From positions 124,001 through 188,000 of the forward strand of contig CAVPMW010000008.1 in NCBI GenBank assembly GCA_963706515.1: DNA of 64,000 nt, in the 5' to 3' direction. Shown here piece by piece: positions 8,026-17,511 of this stretch; position 1 is the stretch's first letter; each line of letters opens with the position of its first letter. The notes under the pieces are model-generated. The model saw only the letters and a list, made by a program, of their open reading frames with translations, ran no database searches and was not told the origin of the DNA. This stretch comes from CAVPMW01 sp963706515. GTDB taxonomy: Bacteria; Chloroflexota; Anaerolineae; Anaerolineales; UBA4823. The translations under genes and the position numbers were made by a program.

Positions 8026-9402
8026 ATGAACGATGTATTGATTATCGGCGGTGGCCCGGCTGGCTCCGCCAGCGCCATGTTTCTACTACGCGAGGGGATC
8101 AAGCCTGTTATCGTCGAGGCGGAGACATTTCCACGCTATCACGTCGGAGAATCCTTGACCGGGGCAGCCGGTAAAGTCTTGCGGGAGCTGGGCCTCGAAG
8201 GGGAGATGACCCGGCGTAAATACCCAACGAAACAAGGAGTCAAAGTCTACGGTAAGAGCACCCGCGGCACGTGGTTCGTCCCGGTGACAGGACGGAATGA
8301 GAACTGGGAGCTCTTTGAATGGAATACCTGGCAAGTACGGCGGAGTGATTTCGACCGGATGCTGCTGGATGAGGCTGTAGCCCGCGGCGCGACCCTTTTG
8401 CCCGGCAAGGCTATCAAGCCGCTGGTGGATAACGGCATGGTCCACGGTGCACAGGTGCGTATGGCAGACGGAGGAGTTCAGGATATTCAAGCAGAGCTGC
8501 TGATGGACTGTTCCGGGCAGGCGACCTGGTTAGCCAACCAGGGCGGGGTGACCGGACCCAAGTATCTCGGCGCATATGACAAGCAGATTGCGATCTTCTC
8601 CCAGGTGAGCGGAGCGATCCGTGACAATGGCGGCACCCGGGACACCAATAAGGATAACACCCTCATCTTCTACCAAAAGAAATACCATTGGGCGTGGTTT
8701 ATCCCCCTCGATGATGAAGTGGTCAGCATCGGCATTGTCATTCCGGCTGCGTACTTCCTCGAGTCGCACGAGAGCAAGCGTGATTTTTTCCTTCGGGAGC
8801 TGAGAGAGCTTCATCCCGAGCTTGCCCGGCGGATCCCTGAGCCAGATCTGGTCGAAGATGTCCATGTTATTCCGAATTACTCTTTCCAGGCGAAAGGTTT
8901 CTGCGGCAAGGGCTTTATCTGCGTCGGTGACGCACACCGGTTTATCGACCCGATATTTTCGTTTGGCGTAACAGTTGGACTGCGCGAGGCGCAGTTTGCT
9001 GCTCCTCTCGTTCGCGCTTATCTGGAGGGAGCCAACCGCGACAAGGCCAATCCCTTTGCCGGGCATCAGCTCTTTTGCGAGAAAGGGATCGATATCCTGG
9101 AGGACGTTCTGGATGCATTCTGGGAAAATCCCCTGGCATTTGCCCTCTTCGTCCATCTCCGTTATACAGAATTTATGACCGACATGTTTGCTGGACGGAT
9201 CTATGAAACAGAACGCCAGCCGTCGCCAGCTCTATTTGCGTTCCGCAAGCTGCTCGGTCGTGAAGGCGAACGTGAGCGATCCTATGAGACTGAAGATCTT
9301 TATTCTGTGCCCATCGGCTCGCGTTACCATCCGGAACGAGCTCTCCTATGGGATGCGAATTCAGAGGTCGACACCAGCGAGATGTGGATGAGGCCGGAAT
9401 AA
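8026..9402 (+). CDS. Flavin-dependent halogenase 2
   Basis: This is an intact 458-residue protein starting at ATG 8026 after GGAGAG. The FAD-binding G-G-G-P-A-G-S-A is at residues 8-15. K69 in K-Q-G sits at the same place as in halogenase 1. The halogenase signature is W222-A-W-F-I-P227, and F306-x2-P309-x2-S312-x-G314 follows G-D-A-H-R. The length and C-terminal arginine/tyrosine-rich tail are like PltA-type enzymes that act on carrier-tethered pyrroles or phenols. Two halogenases around one PCP could install halogens at different ring positions, or one may act after transfer. Geranylgeranyl-reductase-type flavoproteins share the fold but lack W-x-W-x-I-P. The regiochemistry and halide cannot be told. 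Confidence 0.9.
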   Translation: MNDVLIIGGGPAGSASAMFLLREGIKPVIVEAETFPRYHVGESLTGAAGKVLRELGLEGEMTRRKYPTKQGVKVYGKSTRGTWFVPVTGRNENWELFEWNTWQVRRSDFDRMLLDEAVARGATLLPGKAIKPLVDNGMVHGAQVRMADGGVQDIQAELLMDCSGQATWLANQGGVTGPKYLGAYDKQIAIFSQVSGAIRDNGGTRDTNKDNTLIFYQKKYHWAWFIPLDDEVVSIGIVIPAAYFLESHESKRDFFLRELRELHPELARRIPEPDLVEDVHVIPNYSFQAKGFCGKGFICVGDAHRFIDPIFSFGVTVGLREAQFAAPLVRAYLEGANRDKANPFAGHQLFCEKGIDILEDVLDAFWENPLAFALFVHLRYTEFMTDMFAGRIYETERQPSPALFAFRKLLGREGERERSYETEDLYSVPIGSRYHPERALLWDANSEVDTSEMWMRPE

Positions 9403-9510
9403 CCAGCGAAAATCCCGCTGAATAAATTCAACAATAATCATGCGATTCAGCTGAGTTGGGGTTGGGATTAGGACTCAACTGAAGCGCTGCCATGCATAGC
9501 TGAGGCTGGG

Positions 9511-10622
9511 ATGATCAAACGGTTCTTGTATCTGGCAGGTCTTTCGATCTTTTGTGTAGTTATTTTTCACGCGGCGGGGATGAGTTTTGTCGCCATGACT
9601 TTCTGGGCGGAGAGGTATTTACCTCCTCCGGTCCCCGCGACAAGTCAGATCGGTGGAATTCAGTACTATATTTTGCGTTTCTTCGAGCAGGCAGCCGGCT
9701 TTGCTATTCTTGTCTTTCTGTTTATCTCCGGCTTTCTTCACCGCGATCGCGACCAGCCGCGATCAAAAGACGGTCAGCTGGAAGGTGATCGGTGGTCGCT
9801 TGAAGACCTTGATCATCCCTTACCTGATCTGGTCAGCGGTCATTATTTTTTTATTGATTTTACAAGGTCGTTCTTACAGCTGGCAAGCTCTTCTGGGTTA
9901 CATCCTCCTGGGACGATCCAATCCCGTCATGTACTACGTGCCGCTCCTGGTACAGTTCTACCTGCTCTCACCGCTCCTGGTCCCTCTCGCCAGAAACCAT
10001 TGGAAGGTTTTACTAACGGTCGTTGGGATTTTACAAATACTGGTCATTCGTCTCGGGATACTTTCGGACACTGGGTATTCCTGCGCCTCCCTGGCTGGAA
10101 ATATTTGCCAGAATCCCGAGCTGGCTGTTCCTGGCTCAAATCCTTTGGTTTCCTGTTGGGATCATCGTTGGCTTCCATATTGGCAGCATGCGAGAGGGAC
10201 TGATCAGGCTGCGCTGGGTGCTGCTGGCATTCCTTATATTATTTCTGATACTAAACCTGGTCGAATGGGAGATCCTGTACCATGCCTCCGGTCAGGTATG
10301 GGTAGATTACCGGACTACTCTCATCGATGTTGTGTATTCGCTGCTGATCATTTTTACGTTCATGGCATTCAGCTCGGTCCGCTTTCCGTTGACCAACCGG
10401 ATTGAGCGGCTGGGCTCCCAATCTTATGGGATTTATCTAACCCATGCTTTGGCAATTGAATACACCGCTCGACTGATCTACCATTTCATTCCGAGGCTGC
10501 TTGCCTACCAGGTCATCCTGGCGATCATCCTGACGATCGTCGGGCTGGCATTCCCCCTGATTTTGATGAGTATTGGCAGCAGACCTCCCTTCCGGAAGTA
10601 CTACTCCTACGTTTTTGGGTAG
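9511..10622 (+). CDS. Acyltransferase 3 (OafA-like) membrane protein 1 (two frameshifts)
   Basis: A single ~370-residue multi-pass protein is spread over frames 9511-~9735, ~9733-~10048 and ~10045-10622. Both breaks are one extra base in short homopolymers (TTT near 9734, GGG near 10048). TM1 carries F-H-A-A-G, matching the essential histidine of OafA-type acyltransferases. The other landmarks are F-I-S-G-F, S-P-L-L-V-P-L-A and S-Y-G-I-Y-L-T-H, shared closely with the next gene. About ten membrane helices are expected. These proteins O-acylate sugars of lipids or polysaccharides. Lying straight after the halogenases, it is a candidate for moving the (halo)pyrrolyl group to a sugar, although most family members use acetyl-CoA. 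Confidence 0.72.
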
Positions 10623-10641
10623 CACACGGAATGAATGAATA

Positions 10642-11750
10642 ATGGTTAAACGACTCCTACTTTTAAATGGTGTGGCGATTATTGGAGCGATCATGTTCCA
10701 CGCTACCGGGTGGGCATATACCGCCATGTTTTTCTGGACAGACCGCTACCTGCCCGTAAGTGTGCCCAATTTCAGCCAGATGTACAGTGCGAACTACTAT
10801 GCACTCAGGGTTCTGGAGCAGATATTGATCTACTGCGTGCCGGCATTCTTATTCGTGTCCGGGTATTTTATTGCGTTTGCGACCGGCAAGGCGAACCGGA
10901 CGATCGCCTGGAAGGTTGTCCTCAACCGTATTCGAACGTTAATTATCCCCTTTTTGCTCTGGTCGCTGATCGCAATCGCTCTGCGGATGATTAATGGGGA
11001 GCGTTTTAGTCCATCCGAATTCTTATTAATGATCGTCACCGGAAGAGCAAGCGTAGCCTATTATTATGTACCGGTCCTGATTTCCCTGTATTTGCTCTCT
11101 CCGTTCCTGGTCCCCTTAGCACGCGCGGCTGGTGGCTACTGCTGCTCATCACGGCAACGGTCCAGATTGGCGTCATGCTGCTGGTTTATCTGGTAATCCT
11201 AAAAATTGATAATCCGGTATTATCTCCGTTCTATTTTTTAACCCGAAGCTGGCTCTTTCCAGGCTATATCTTCTGGTTTTCATTCGGGATCGTGGTTGGT
11301 TTTCACCTGGATGGGTTCAAGCAATTTCTTGCCCGGACACGCTGGTGGCTGTTGGCTGGATTCCTCCTCAGCTTCATCGCGGGGCTGATCGAATGGGAAT
11401 GGCTTTTGGGAAAATCTGGCGCAGATTGGATTGGCACCCGGCAGACCCTGGTGGACAATTTCTACATCATGGGATTCCTGCTGTGCTACCTGGCATTTGA
11501 GAAGGTAAATCCGCCATTCAAGAAGCAGGTGAACCAGATTGGGGCAAAATCCTACGGGATTTATCTCGTGCATATCGCCGTACTTGAGATCACCTCCCGC
11601 CTGATCTATCATGTTTTTCCTGCACTCTTGAGCTACCCTCTCATTTTTCTACTCGTTATCACTGCCATTGGCCTGGCGATCCCGCTGGGGTTGATGGCGC
11701 TGGTGGATCACTCCCCTGCCCGTCCTTTGTATGGATATATCTTCGGTTAG
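10642..11750 (+). CDS. Acyltransferase 3 (OafA-like) membrane protein 2 (one frameshift)
   Basis: This is a tandem paralogue of the preceding gene, starting 20 bp after it. Frames are 10642-~11128 and ~11120-11750; here one base is missing near 11120-11130. The restored length is about 370 residues. TM1 has M-F-H-A-T-G-W with the family histidine. Other shared blocks are F-V-S-G-Y-F, Y-Y-V-P-V-L-I-S-L-Y-L-L-S-P-F and S-Y-G-I-Y-L-V-H. The N-terminal 60 residues of both copies align almost residue for residue, so they arose by duplication. The role should be O-acylation of a membrane-bound sugar. Two copies may use different acyl donors or positions. Confidence 0.72.
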
Positions 11751-11859
11751 CTCCAATCCATCGGAGCGGTCAAGATTCGTCGCTTATAGCTCTGACTTCA
11801 AATTCACCTTGAGCCTGGATAGAGCACTGGATGGCTCTGAAGTGGTGTTATTATTTCTC

Positions 11860-11892
11860 TCTCCGCGGCGAATATTCTTCGCCGGAGGGGAG
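11860..11892. promoter_or_regulatory. Hairpin upstream of the epimerase gene
   Basis: GGCGAA (11867-11872) pairs with TTCGCC (11878-11883). Flanking CTCCGC / GGAGGGGAG can extend the stem with some wobble. There is no T tract after it, so it is not a classical terminator. It lies in the 172-bp gap between the acyltransferase pair and the epimerase and may be an attenuator-like or processing structure. The function is unknown. Confidence 0.35.
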
Positions 11893-11922
11893 ATCTTAAA
11901 TGCTTGATCGAGTGAGGAGGTT

Positions 11923-12919
11923 ATGGCAAAGATCCTGGTAACCGGGGGGGCAGGTTTTATCGGCTCACATGTCGCCGAGCAATTGCAGGCGCGCAGCCAT
12001 CAGGTCGTTGCTCTGGATGATCTGAGCGGCGGTTTTATCGATAATATTGTTCCTGGCGTACGCTTCGTCCAGGGGAGCATCACCGATGTTGATCTTGTCA
12101 ACCGCCTGTTTCGAGCAGGAGCAGTTCGAAGTGGTCTACCATCTGGCAGCGTATGCCGCCGAAGGTTTGAGCCACTTTATTAAACGCTTCAACTACTCCA
12201 ATAACCTGATCGGCAGCGTAAACTTGATCAACGCGGCAGTCAACAGCGGGACCAAATTATTCGTATTTACCTCATCGATTGCTGTCTATGGAGCCAGCCC
12301 GGTCCTGCCAATGACCGAAGAGACGCCGGCTCATCCGGAAGACCCCTACGGCGTTGCCAAGCTGGCTGTCGAGAGGGACCTGGCTGTAAGCCAGCAAATG
12401 TTTGGTCTGGACTACATCATCTTTCGACCGCACAATGTTTACGGAGAGCGGCAAAATATTGGCGATAAGTACCGCAACGTGGTTGGCATCTTCATGAACC
12501 AGATCCTTCAGGGAAAACCGATGTCTGTCTTCGGGGATGGAACTCAAACGCGCGCATTTAGCTACATCGGTGACATTGTGCCGGTGATGGCAGATGCCAT
12601 GGACAACCCGGTTGCCTTCAATCAGGTTTTTAATGTCGGAGCGGACACGCCTTATAGCATCAATACCCTGGCTGAGGCGGTCGCCTGCGCCATGAGTGTC
12701 TCTCCCGAGATTATCCATCTCCCTCCGCGGAATGAAGTCCAGGATGCATATTCAACCCATGCAAAGGTTGAGACATACTTCGGGAGGCGGGAACTGCACA
12801 CCCTGGAAGAAGGATTGGCGAGTATGGCTGCGTGGGTAAAGCAGCACGGCGCACGACAGAGCCAGAAATTTAAGAATATCGAAGTTACCAAGAACTTTCC
12901 TGCTGCATGGATCGATTAA
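11923..12919 (+). CDS. NAD-dependent sugar epimerase/dehydratase, GalE-like (one frameshift)
   Basis: Frames 11923-~12112 and ~12105-12919 join when one T of TTT near 12110 is removed (about 331 residues). The N-terminus T-G-G-A-G-F-I-G-S-H is the extended-SDR NAD-binding glycine motif. The catalytic triad is visible as T-S-S in F-T-S-S-I-A-V-Y and Y-x3-K in Y-G-V-A-K. R-P-H-N-V-Y-G-E-R is the sugar-nucleotide-binding stretch. It probably makes a UDP- or GDP-sugar donor (a 4-epimerase, or UDP-GlcNAc/Gal type) for the surrounding glycosyltransferases. A GTGAGGAGG run just upstream of ATG 11923 serves as ribosome site. The exact sugar is not readable. Confidence 0.8.
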
Positions 12920-13894
12920 TTAGGACGGTGGCATCCCTTCGTCCTACTGGAGCAATTGCGACAGATTCAAAACTGATCGAATCCCCTCTGGTCATAACGG
13001 TCATCCTGAATACGAACCGCAAGCAAGATACCCTTGCTGCACTCGATTCGTTGAGCAAGAACTCGTACTCGCGGCAGAGAGTCATCGTCCTGGATAACGC
13101 CTCGACAGACGGCTCGGTGCAAGCGATCCGACAGAATTTTCCATCAGTTGATATCCATGTATTAGCTGAAAATCGCGGCTATGCCGGAAATAATAACGTT
13201 GGGATCCGAGCTGCAGTTGAGCAGGGGGCTGATTGGATACTTAGTACTAAATGAAGATACTATTCTCGACGTTGATTGCCTGGAGCGATTGGTCGCAGCA
13301 GGCGAAGCGAATCCCCGGATTGGGATCCTCGGCCCACTCGTTTACCATTTCAACGAACCGCAGGTGATCCAGTCTGCCGGAGGACGCCTGGGTCCTCATT
13401 GGGATTCAATCCATACCGGTCAAAACGAGCTGGATACGGGCCAATACCTCCAGCCGCAGCCGATGGACTGGATATCCGGGTGCGCTATCCTCGTGCGGCG
13501 GGCGGTGATCGAGCAGGTTGGGATGTTGGACGAGCGGTTTTTTTACTACTGGGAAGAGACTGAGTGGTGCCTGCGCGCACGGCGGGCGGGGTGGCAGGTG
13601 ATCATGGTCCCGACCGCTAAATTATGGCACAAGGGCGTACAGCGTGATTACCAACCCGGGCCTAATGTGACGTATTACAATACGCGCAACCGCTTTTTGA
13701 TGATGTCGAAACACGGGGCGCCGCTTTCAGTGCGGGCGTTCGTCTGGATGGAAATCCTGCGCAGGCTGCTCAGCTGGACCATCAGACCAAAATGGAAGTC
13801 AATGCATCTCCACCGTGATGCACTTTGGCAAGGATCGTTGGATTATTTGCGCAGGCGCTGGGGCATACGCCGCGACATGCGCCGGGAATCTTGA
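12907..13894 (+). CDS. Glycosyltransferase family 2, rhamnosyltransferase-like (one frameshift)
   Basis: The frames are 12907-~13240 and ~13235-13894; an extra base near A-T-A-C-T-T-A-G (about 13240) breaks W-I-L-V-L-N-E-D. The joined protein is about 328 residues. GT-A motifs: V-I-V-L-D-N-A-S-T-D-G-S, N-R-G-Y-A-G-N-N and the metal site L-N-E-D-T. Further on, W-I-S-G-C-A-I-L-V-R-R and F-F-Y-Y-W-E-E-T-E-W-C are typical of the WbbL/rhamnosyltransferase subgroup. The start overlaps the epimerase end by 13 bp, indicating coupling. It would add a deoxyhexose or similar sugar to a lipid-linked glycan; the sugar is only suggested by similarity. Confidence 0.75.
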
Positions 13895-13938
13895 AGTAAT
13901 GGATTTGACTCGAGAATTGTAAGCTGCAGAAGATTACT

Positions 13939-14763
13939 ATGCCAGCCAGGTATATTCCTAACCTAGAAATTTGGAAACCATATATGCAGAATGTTGCCCT
14001 GAATTTGGGTATCCAACCCGGAAACCTTGACTATACCCGGTTCATCATCCTCGGTCGCTCGCGCAGTGGTTCGAATTTCCTGCGTGGGCTGCTCAATTCC
14101 CACAGCCAGATAACCGTTTATGGTGAGATATTTCAAAATCACCAATCCATTGGATGGGCATTGCCGGGCTACCGCCAATCACGAACACTCATGCAGCAAT
14201 TCCACAAAGAGCCAGTCCGCTTTATCGAGACTAAGGTGTTTCATAAATTTCCCGCGCAGATCAAGGCAGTTGGGTTCAAGATTTTTTACTACCATGCTCA
14301 AGATGGCAATTGGGGAGCTGTCTGGGATTATCTTAAAGGTGATCAGTCCATCCGCGTCTTGCACATCAAGCGCCGGAATATCCTCAAAACCCATCTCTCC
14401 AGGGTGCGTGCCTTACAGAGTGATCGTTGGGTGAATGTAACCGGAGCGAACGAAGTGATCCAACCGGTGGTCCTCAATTATGAAGATTGTCTGCAGGATT
14501 TCAACCGTACCCGTGAATGGGAAATAGAGAGCGACAGGCAGTTTGCCTCCCACCCTATGCTGGAAATTTACTACGAAGACCTGGCAAAGGATTATCAATC
14601 GATCATATACCAGATAGAAGAGCTGCTCGGGGTTGCCCACGAAAGACTTACTCCCGAAACTTTTCAACAATCTTCACAACCCCTTTCGCAATCCATAAGC
14701 AATTATGCTGAGCTCAAAGCTCGGTTTCAAGGGACAGCCTGGGAAGAATTTTTTACCGAATAA
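13939..14763 (+). CDS. Sulfotransferase (Stf0/LPS sulfotransferase-like)
   Basis: This is a 274-residue soluble protein. Residues 37-46 read L-G-R-S-R-S-G-S-N-F, the 5'-phosphosulfate-binding loop of PAPS-dependent sulfotransferases, followed by L-N-S-H-S-Q-I and Y-G-E-I-F, as in the Stf0/NodH-like group. R-V-L-H-I-K-R-R-N further on is a likely 3'-phosphate-binding region. L-E-I-Y-Y-E-D-L is near the C-terminal third, again typical. It would transfer sulfate from PAPS to a sugar hydroxyl, so the product glycan or glycolipid is probably sulfated. PAPS synthesis genes are not in the window. It lies between two glycosyltransferase genes in the same direction. Confidence 0.75.
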   Translation: MPARYIPNLEIWKPYMQNVALNLGIQPGNLDYTRFIILGRSRSGSNFLRGLLNSHSQITVYGEIFQNHQSIGWALPGYRQSRTLMQQFHKEPVRFIETKVFHKFPAQIKAVGFKIFYYHAQDGNWGAVWDYLKGDQSIRVLHIKRRNILKTHLSRVRALQSDRWVNVTGANEVIQPVVLNYEDCLQDFNRTREWEIESDRQFASHPMLEIYYEDLAKDYQSIIYQIEELLGVAHERLTPETFQQSSQPLSQSISNYAELKARFQGTAWEEFFTE

Positions 14764-14797
14764 TCAGTGTATCCAGTTAATTTTATAGTCTAAAAAC

Positions 14798-15973
14798 ATG
14801 CGTTTGTTATTTCTCTCTCGCTGGTTTCCCTACCCGGCGAATAACGGTTCAAAATTGCGCATTTATTCGCTGCTGCGCCGCCTGGCGCAAACCCATCAGG
14901 TTCATTTGATCAGCTTTATCGAGCCGGGCGAGAGCGTTGACGGGAAAGATATTTTAGAGACGGTCTGCCAATCCGTCGAGCTGGTCCAGCGTAAGCCATA
15001 TAATCCTTCCAGCCAGCGTGCGTTGCTCGGTTTTGCGAACCTTACTCCCCGTTGGCTGGTGGACACCTACTCACCTGAAATGGCGGAGAAGATTTCCCGC
15101 AAGGTATCTCAGACGCACTTCGACCTGGTGATCGCCAGCCAAACGGATACAGCAATTTATAGAAAATCATTCGGCAGCGTGCCGGCGATATTTGAGGAAG
15201 CGGAAGTCGGCGTATTTTATGAGCGCTACCGCAAGGCGACCAGCTACGGCAGACGATTGCGCAGCGGTCTAACCTGGGCGAAACATGTTCGTTTTCTGCG
15301 CGGGCTAACCGGGCAATATCAGGCATGCACGGTTGTCTCCGAACAGGAACAACGGATATTGCAGCAGGTGATCCGCGATCGAGCGCCGGTGGTGGTCATT
15401 CCAAATGCTGTCGACCTCGAGGATTATGCGGCGGTTTCTGTCGATCCTGAACCAGGAACGCTTATCTTCACCGGTTCATTCCAGTATGCGCCAAACTACG
15501 CGGCTATGGCGTGGTTCACGGAGCAAGTGCTACCCCAGGTCATGGGAAAATTTCCGGGAGTCAGGTTGGTCATCACCGGCGACGCTGCCGGGCGAAGCTT
15601 TCCAGGGACGCTCCCGGTCGAACAAGCCGGCTATGTGGAAGACATCCGTCCACTGGTTGCGGGGGCATGGGCCAGCCTGGCGCCAATTTTTGAAGGCGGG
15701 GGAACCCGGCTGAAAATCCTGAAATCGATGGCATTAAAAACACCTGTAGTGGCAACCAGTAAAGGCGCTGAAGGTCTGAACCTCGCTGACGGAAAAGAAA
15801 TATTGATCGCAGATACTGCGCAGGAATTTGCAAACTCGCTGCTTTTGCTTTTGGGAAATCCGGAAAAGCGCAGGAGTATCGCGCAGAATGCTTATGAGTG
15901 CATCCGCGAACAGTATAATTGGACGGTTATAATGCCATCTTTTCTCGCAATTTGTAATTCGATAGCGAGATAG
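14798..15973 (+). CDS. Glycosyltransferase family 4
   Basis: This is an intact 391-residue GT-B enzyme. The N-terminus L-F-L-S-R-W-F-P-Y-P-A-N-N-G-S-K is the GT4 acceptor-domain loop. V-I-P-N-A-V-D opens the donor domain and F-T-G-S-F-Q-Y-A-P-N follows. A-P-I-F-E-G-G-G-T-R-L-K-I-L-K-S-M-A is the donor-site motif (E-x7-K type, as in the Wca/Pel subgroup). It closely resembles the genes at 23341 and 27754, so these three form an in-locus family. Cytoplasmic, peripheral membrane location; sugar unknown. Confidence 0.85.
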   Translation: MRLLFLSRWFPYPANNGSKLRIYSLLRRLAQTHQVHLISFIEPGESVDGKDILETVCQSVELVQRKPYNPSSQRALLGFANLTPRWLVDTYSPEMAEKISRKVSQTHFDLVIASQTDTAIYRKSFGSVPAIFEEAEVGVFYERYRKATSYGRRLRSGLTWAKHVRFLRGLTGQYQACTVVSEQEQRILQQVIRDRAPVVVIPNAVDLEDYAAVSVDPEPGTLIFTGSFQYAPNYAAMAWFTEQVLPQVMGKFPGVRLVITGDAAGRSFPGTLPVEQAGYVEDIRPLVAGAWASLAPIFEGGGTRLKILKSMALKTPVVATSKGAEGLNLADGKEILIADTAQEFANSLLLLLGNPEKRRSIAQNAYECIREQYNWTVIMPSFLAICNSIAR

Positions 15974-16001
15974 CCATCCGGAACTCTCGGAATTTTGAAC
16001 G

Positions 16002-17462
16002 ATGCTGAGGCACTTGCTGATCACTCCCTTTTCGAAACAATTCCAGGCTTCAAACCCTGGCTGGTGGCGACCATACCTGGTCGTCGGAGTCTTTATGGCA
16101 GCCATCCTCCTGGCTATCCTGGACTCGACGCAGCTTTCGTCGCTGGTTGTGGGGTTGATTATCGCCATTCCGATAGGATTATTAATCCTGGTCCGTCCAG
16201 CTTTTGGATTGGTGGCGTTGGTCCTGGCAGCATTGGTGGTGCCGATTAATGTAGGCACTGGCACCGCTACCAGTGTGAATGCAGCGCATCTCACGGTGGG
16301 CTTGCTCCTGGGTGTATGGTTCTTTGATATGTTTGTTGTCCAACGCAAGTTGAGCGTGGTCCCCTCGCGGATCAACGTTCCGATCATAATATTCAGCATC
16401 ATGTGCCTGATTGGCTTCTTATCCGGGCAGCTCCCCTGGTTCCCCTCCATCCAGGGTGCACCGATGCACGCCCAGCTGGGCGGTTTGTCCCTGGTTTTTA
16501 TGTCCCTCGGAACATTCCTTCTGGTAGCAAACCTGGTAAAAGAGTTGAAATGGCTGAAATGGATGACTTGGGCATTTCTTGGCCTGGGTGGTATTTATGT
16601 ATTTGGCAGACTCCTGCCTTACGAGATGCAGGATCTCGTCCGTAAGATATACCAGTATGGCTCGGATGCCAGCCTGTTTTGGGTCTGGATTATAGCTTTG
16701 TCTGCGAGTATGGCGATATTCAATCATGAGCTCAGGAAACCGGTGCGGCTGTTTATTGGGTTGATCTGCGGGGCTGCACTGTATGTTAGCCTGGTGGTTA
16801 CTTACGATTGGAAATCTGGCTGGCTGCCGGCAATTGTAGCTCTACTGGCTATCGTCTGGCTAGGCGCGCCCAAGCTGCGGTTCTTCTCCATCCTGGGAGG
16901 CTTGTTGGTCGTGCTCCTATATTTTTCCAAGCTTACTTCCTTCCTCACCGGCAGTGAAGATTACAGTTTGGTCACTCGCTCGGACGCCTATTCGATCGTC
17001 CTGGACATCGTCAAACGCAACCCGATTACCGGGCTCGGATTCGCCAATTATTATTGGTATACACCGCTTTATTCAATCCTCGGATATCATGTCACATTCA
17101 ATTCCCATAACAATTACGTAGATCTGATCGCACAAACGGGGGTGCTCGGTCTGGCTGCATTTCTGCTATTTATAGTTGTTCTCGCCACGATCGGCTGGAG
17201 GCTGCTTAAGATTGTCCCGGCAGGATTTCCCAAAGCCTACGTGATTGCTGCATTAGGCGGTCTGGCAGGGACACTTGTTGCCGGCATGCTCGGAGATTGG
17301 TTCTTACCATTTGTATATAACGTCGGTCTGGTGGGGTTTCGCTCGAGCGTATTCGCCTGGTTGTTCCTGGGCGGGCTGATCGCATTGGAACAGATATATC
17401 CAAATGCTCCTGCTGAGGTATCAATGCCTCAACCGGACACGCCCACATCTAAGCTGTTGTGA
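16002..17462 (+). CDS. O-antigen ligase/polymerase-like integral membrane protein (Wzy/WaaL family)
   Basis: This 486-residue protein has about ten to twelve hydrophobic segments. A periplasmic-loop region around residues 320-375 contains S-L-V-T-R-S-D-A-Y, T-G-L-G-F-A-N-Y-Y-W and N-S-H-N-N-Y-V-D-L, the last being the N/S-H-N-x-Y motif seen in the Wzy_C (O-antigen ligase) superfamily. Such proteins polymerise repeat units or ligate a finished glycan at the outer face of the membrane. With the Wzc-like gene at 29077 it suggests a Wzx/Wzy-type route, although no flippase is visible here. The call between polymerase and ligase is open. Confidence 0.75.
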   Translation: MLRHLLITPFSKQFQASNPGWWRPYLVVGVFMAAILLAILDSTQLSSLVVGLIIAIPIGLLILVRPAFGLVALVLAALVVPINVGTGTATSVNAAHLTVGLLLGVWFFDMFVVQRKLSVVPSRINVPIIIFSIMCLIGFLSGQLPWFPSIQGAPMHAQLGGLSLVFMSLGTFLLVANLVKELKWLKWMTWAFLGLGGIYVFGRLLPYEMQDLVRKIYQYGSDASLFWVWIIALSASMAIFNHELRKPVRLFIGLICGAALYVSLVVTYDWKSGWLPAIVALLAIVWLGAPKLRFFSILGGLLVVLLYFSKLTSFLTGSEDYSLVTRSDAYSIVLDIVKRNPITGLGFANYYWYTPLYSILGYHVTFNSHNNYVDLIAQTGVLGLAAFLLFIVVLATIGWRLLKIVPAGFPKAYVIAALGGLAGTLVAGMLGDWFLPFVYNVGLVGFRSSVFAWLFLGGLIALEQIYPNAPAEVSMPQPDTPTSKLL

Positions 17463-17511
17463 TGCAATCCTTACTCGATCTTTTCACATCTTTTTCAGTG
17501 CGGAGGAATGT

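Noticed and set aside
6501..9402. Geranylgeranyl-reductase-type oxidoreductases instead of halogenases
   Set aside because: Both proteins carry W-x-W-x-I-P and F-x2-P-x2-S-x-G, which reductases lack, and lie next to a carrier protein.
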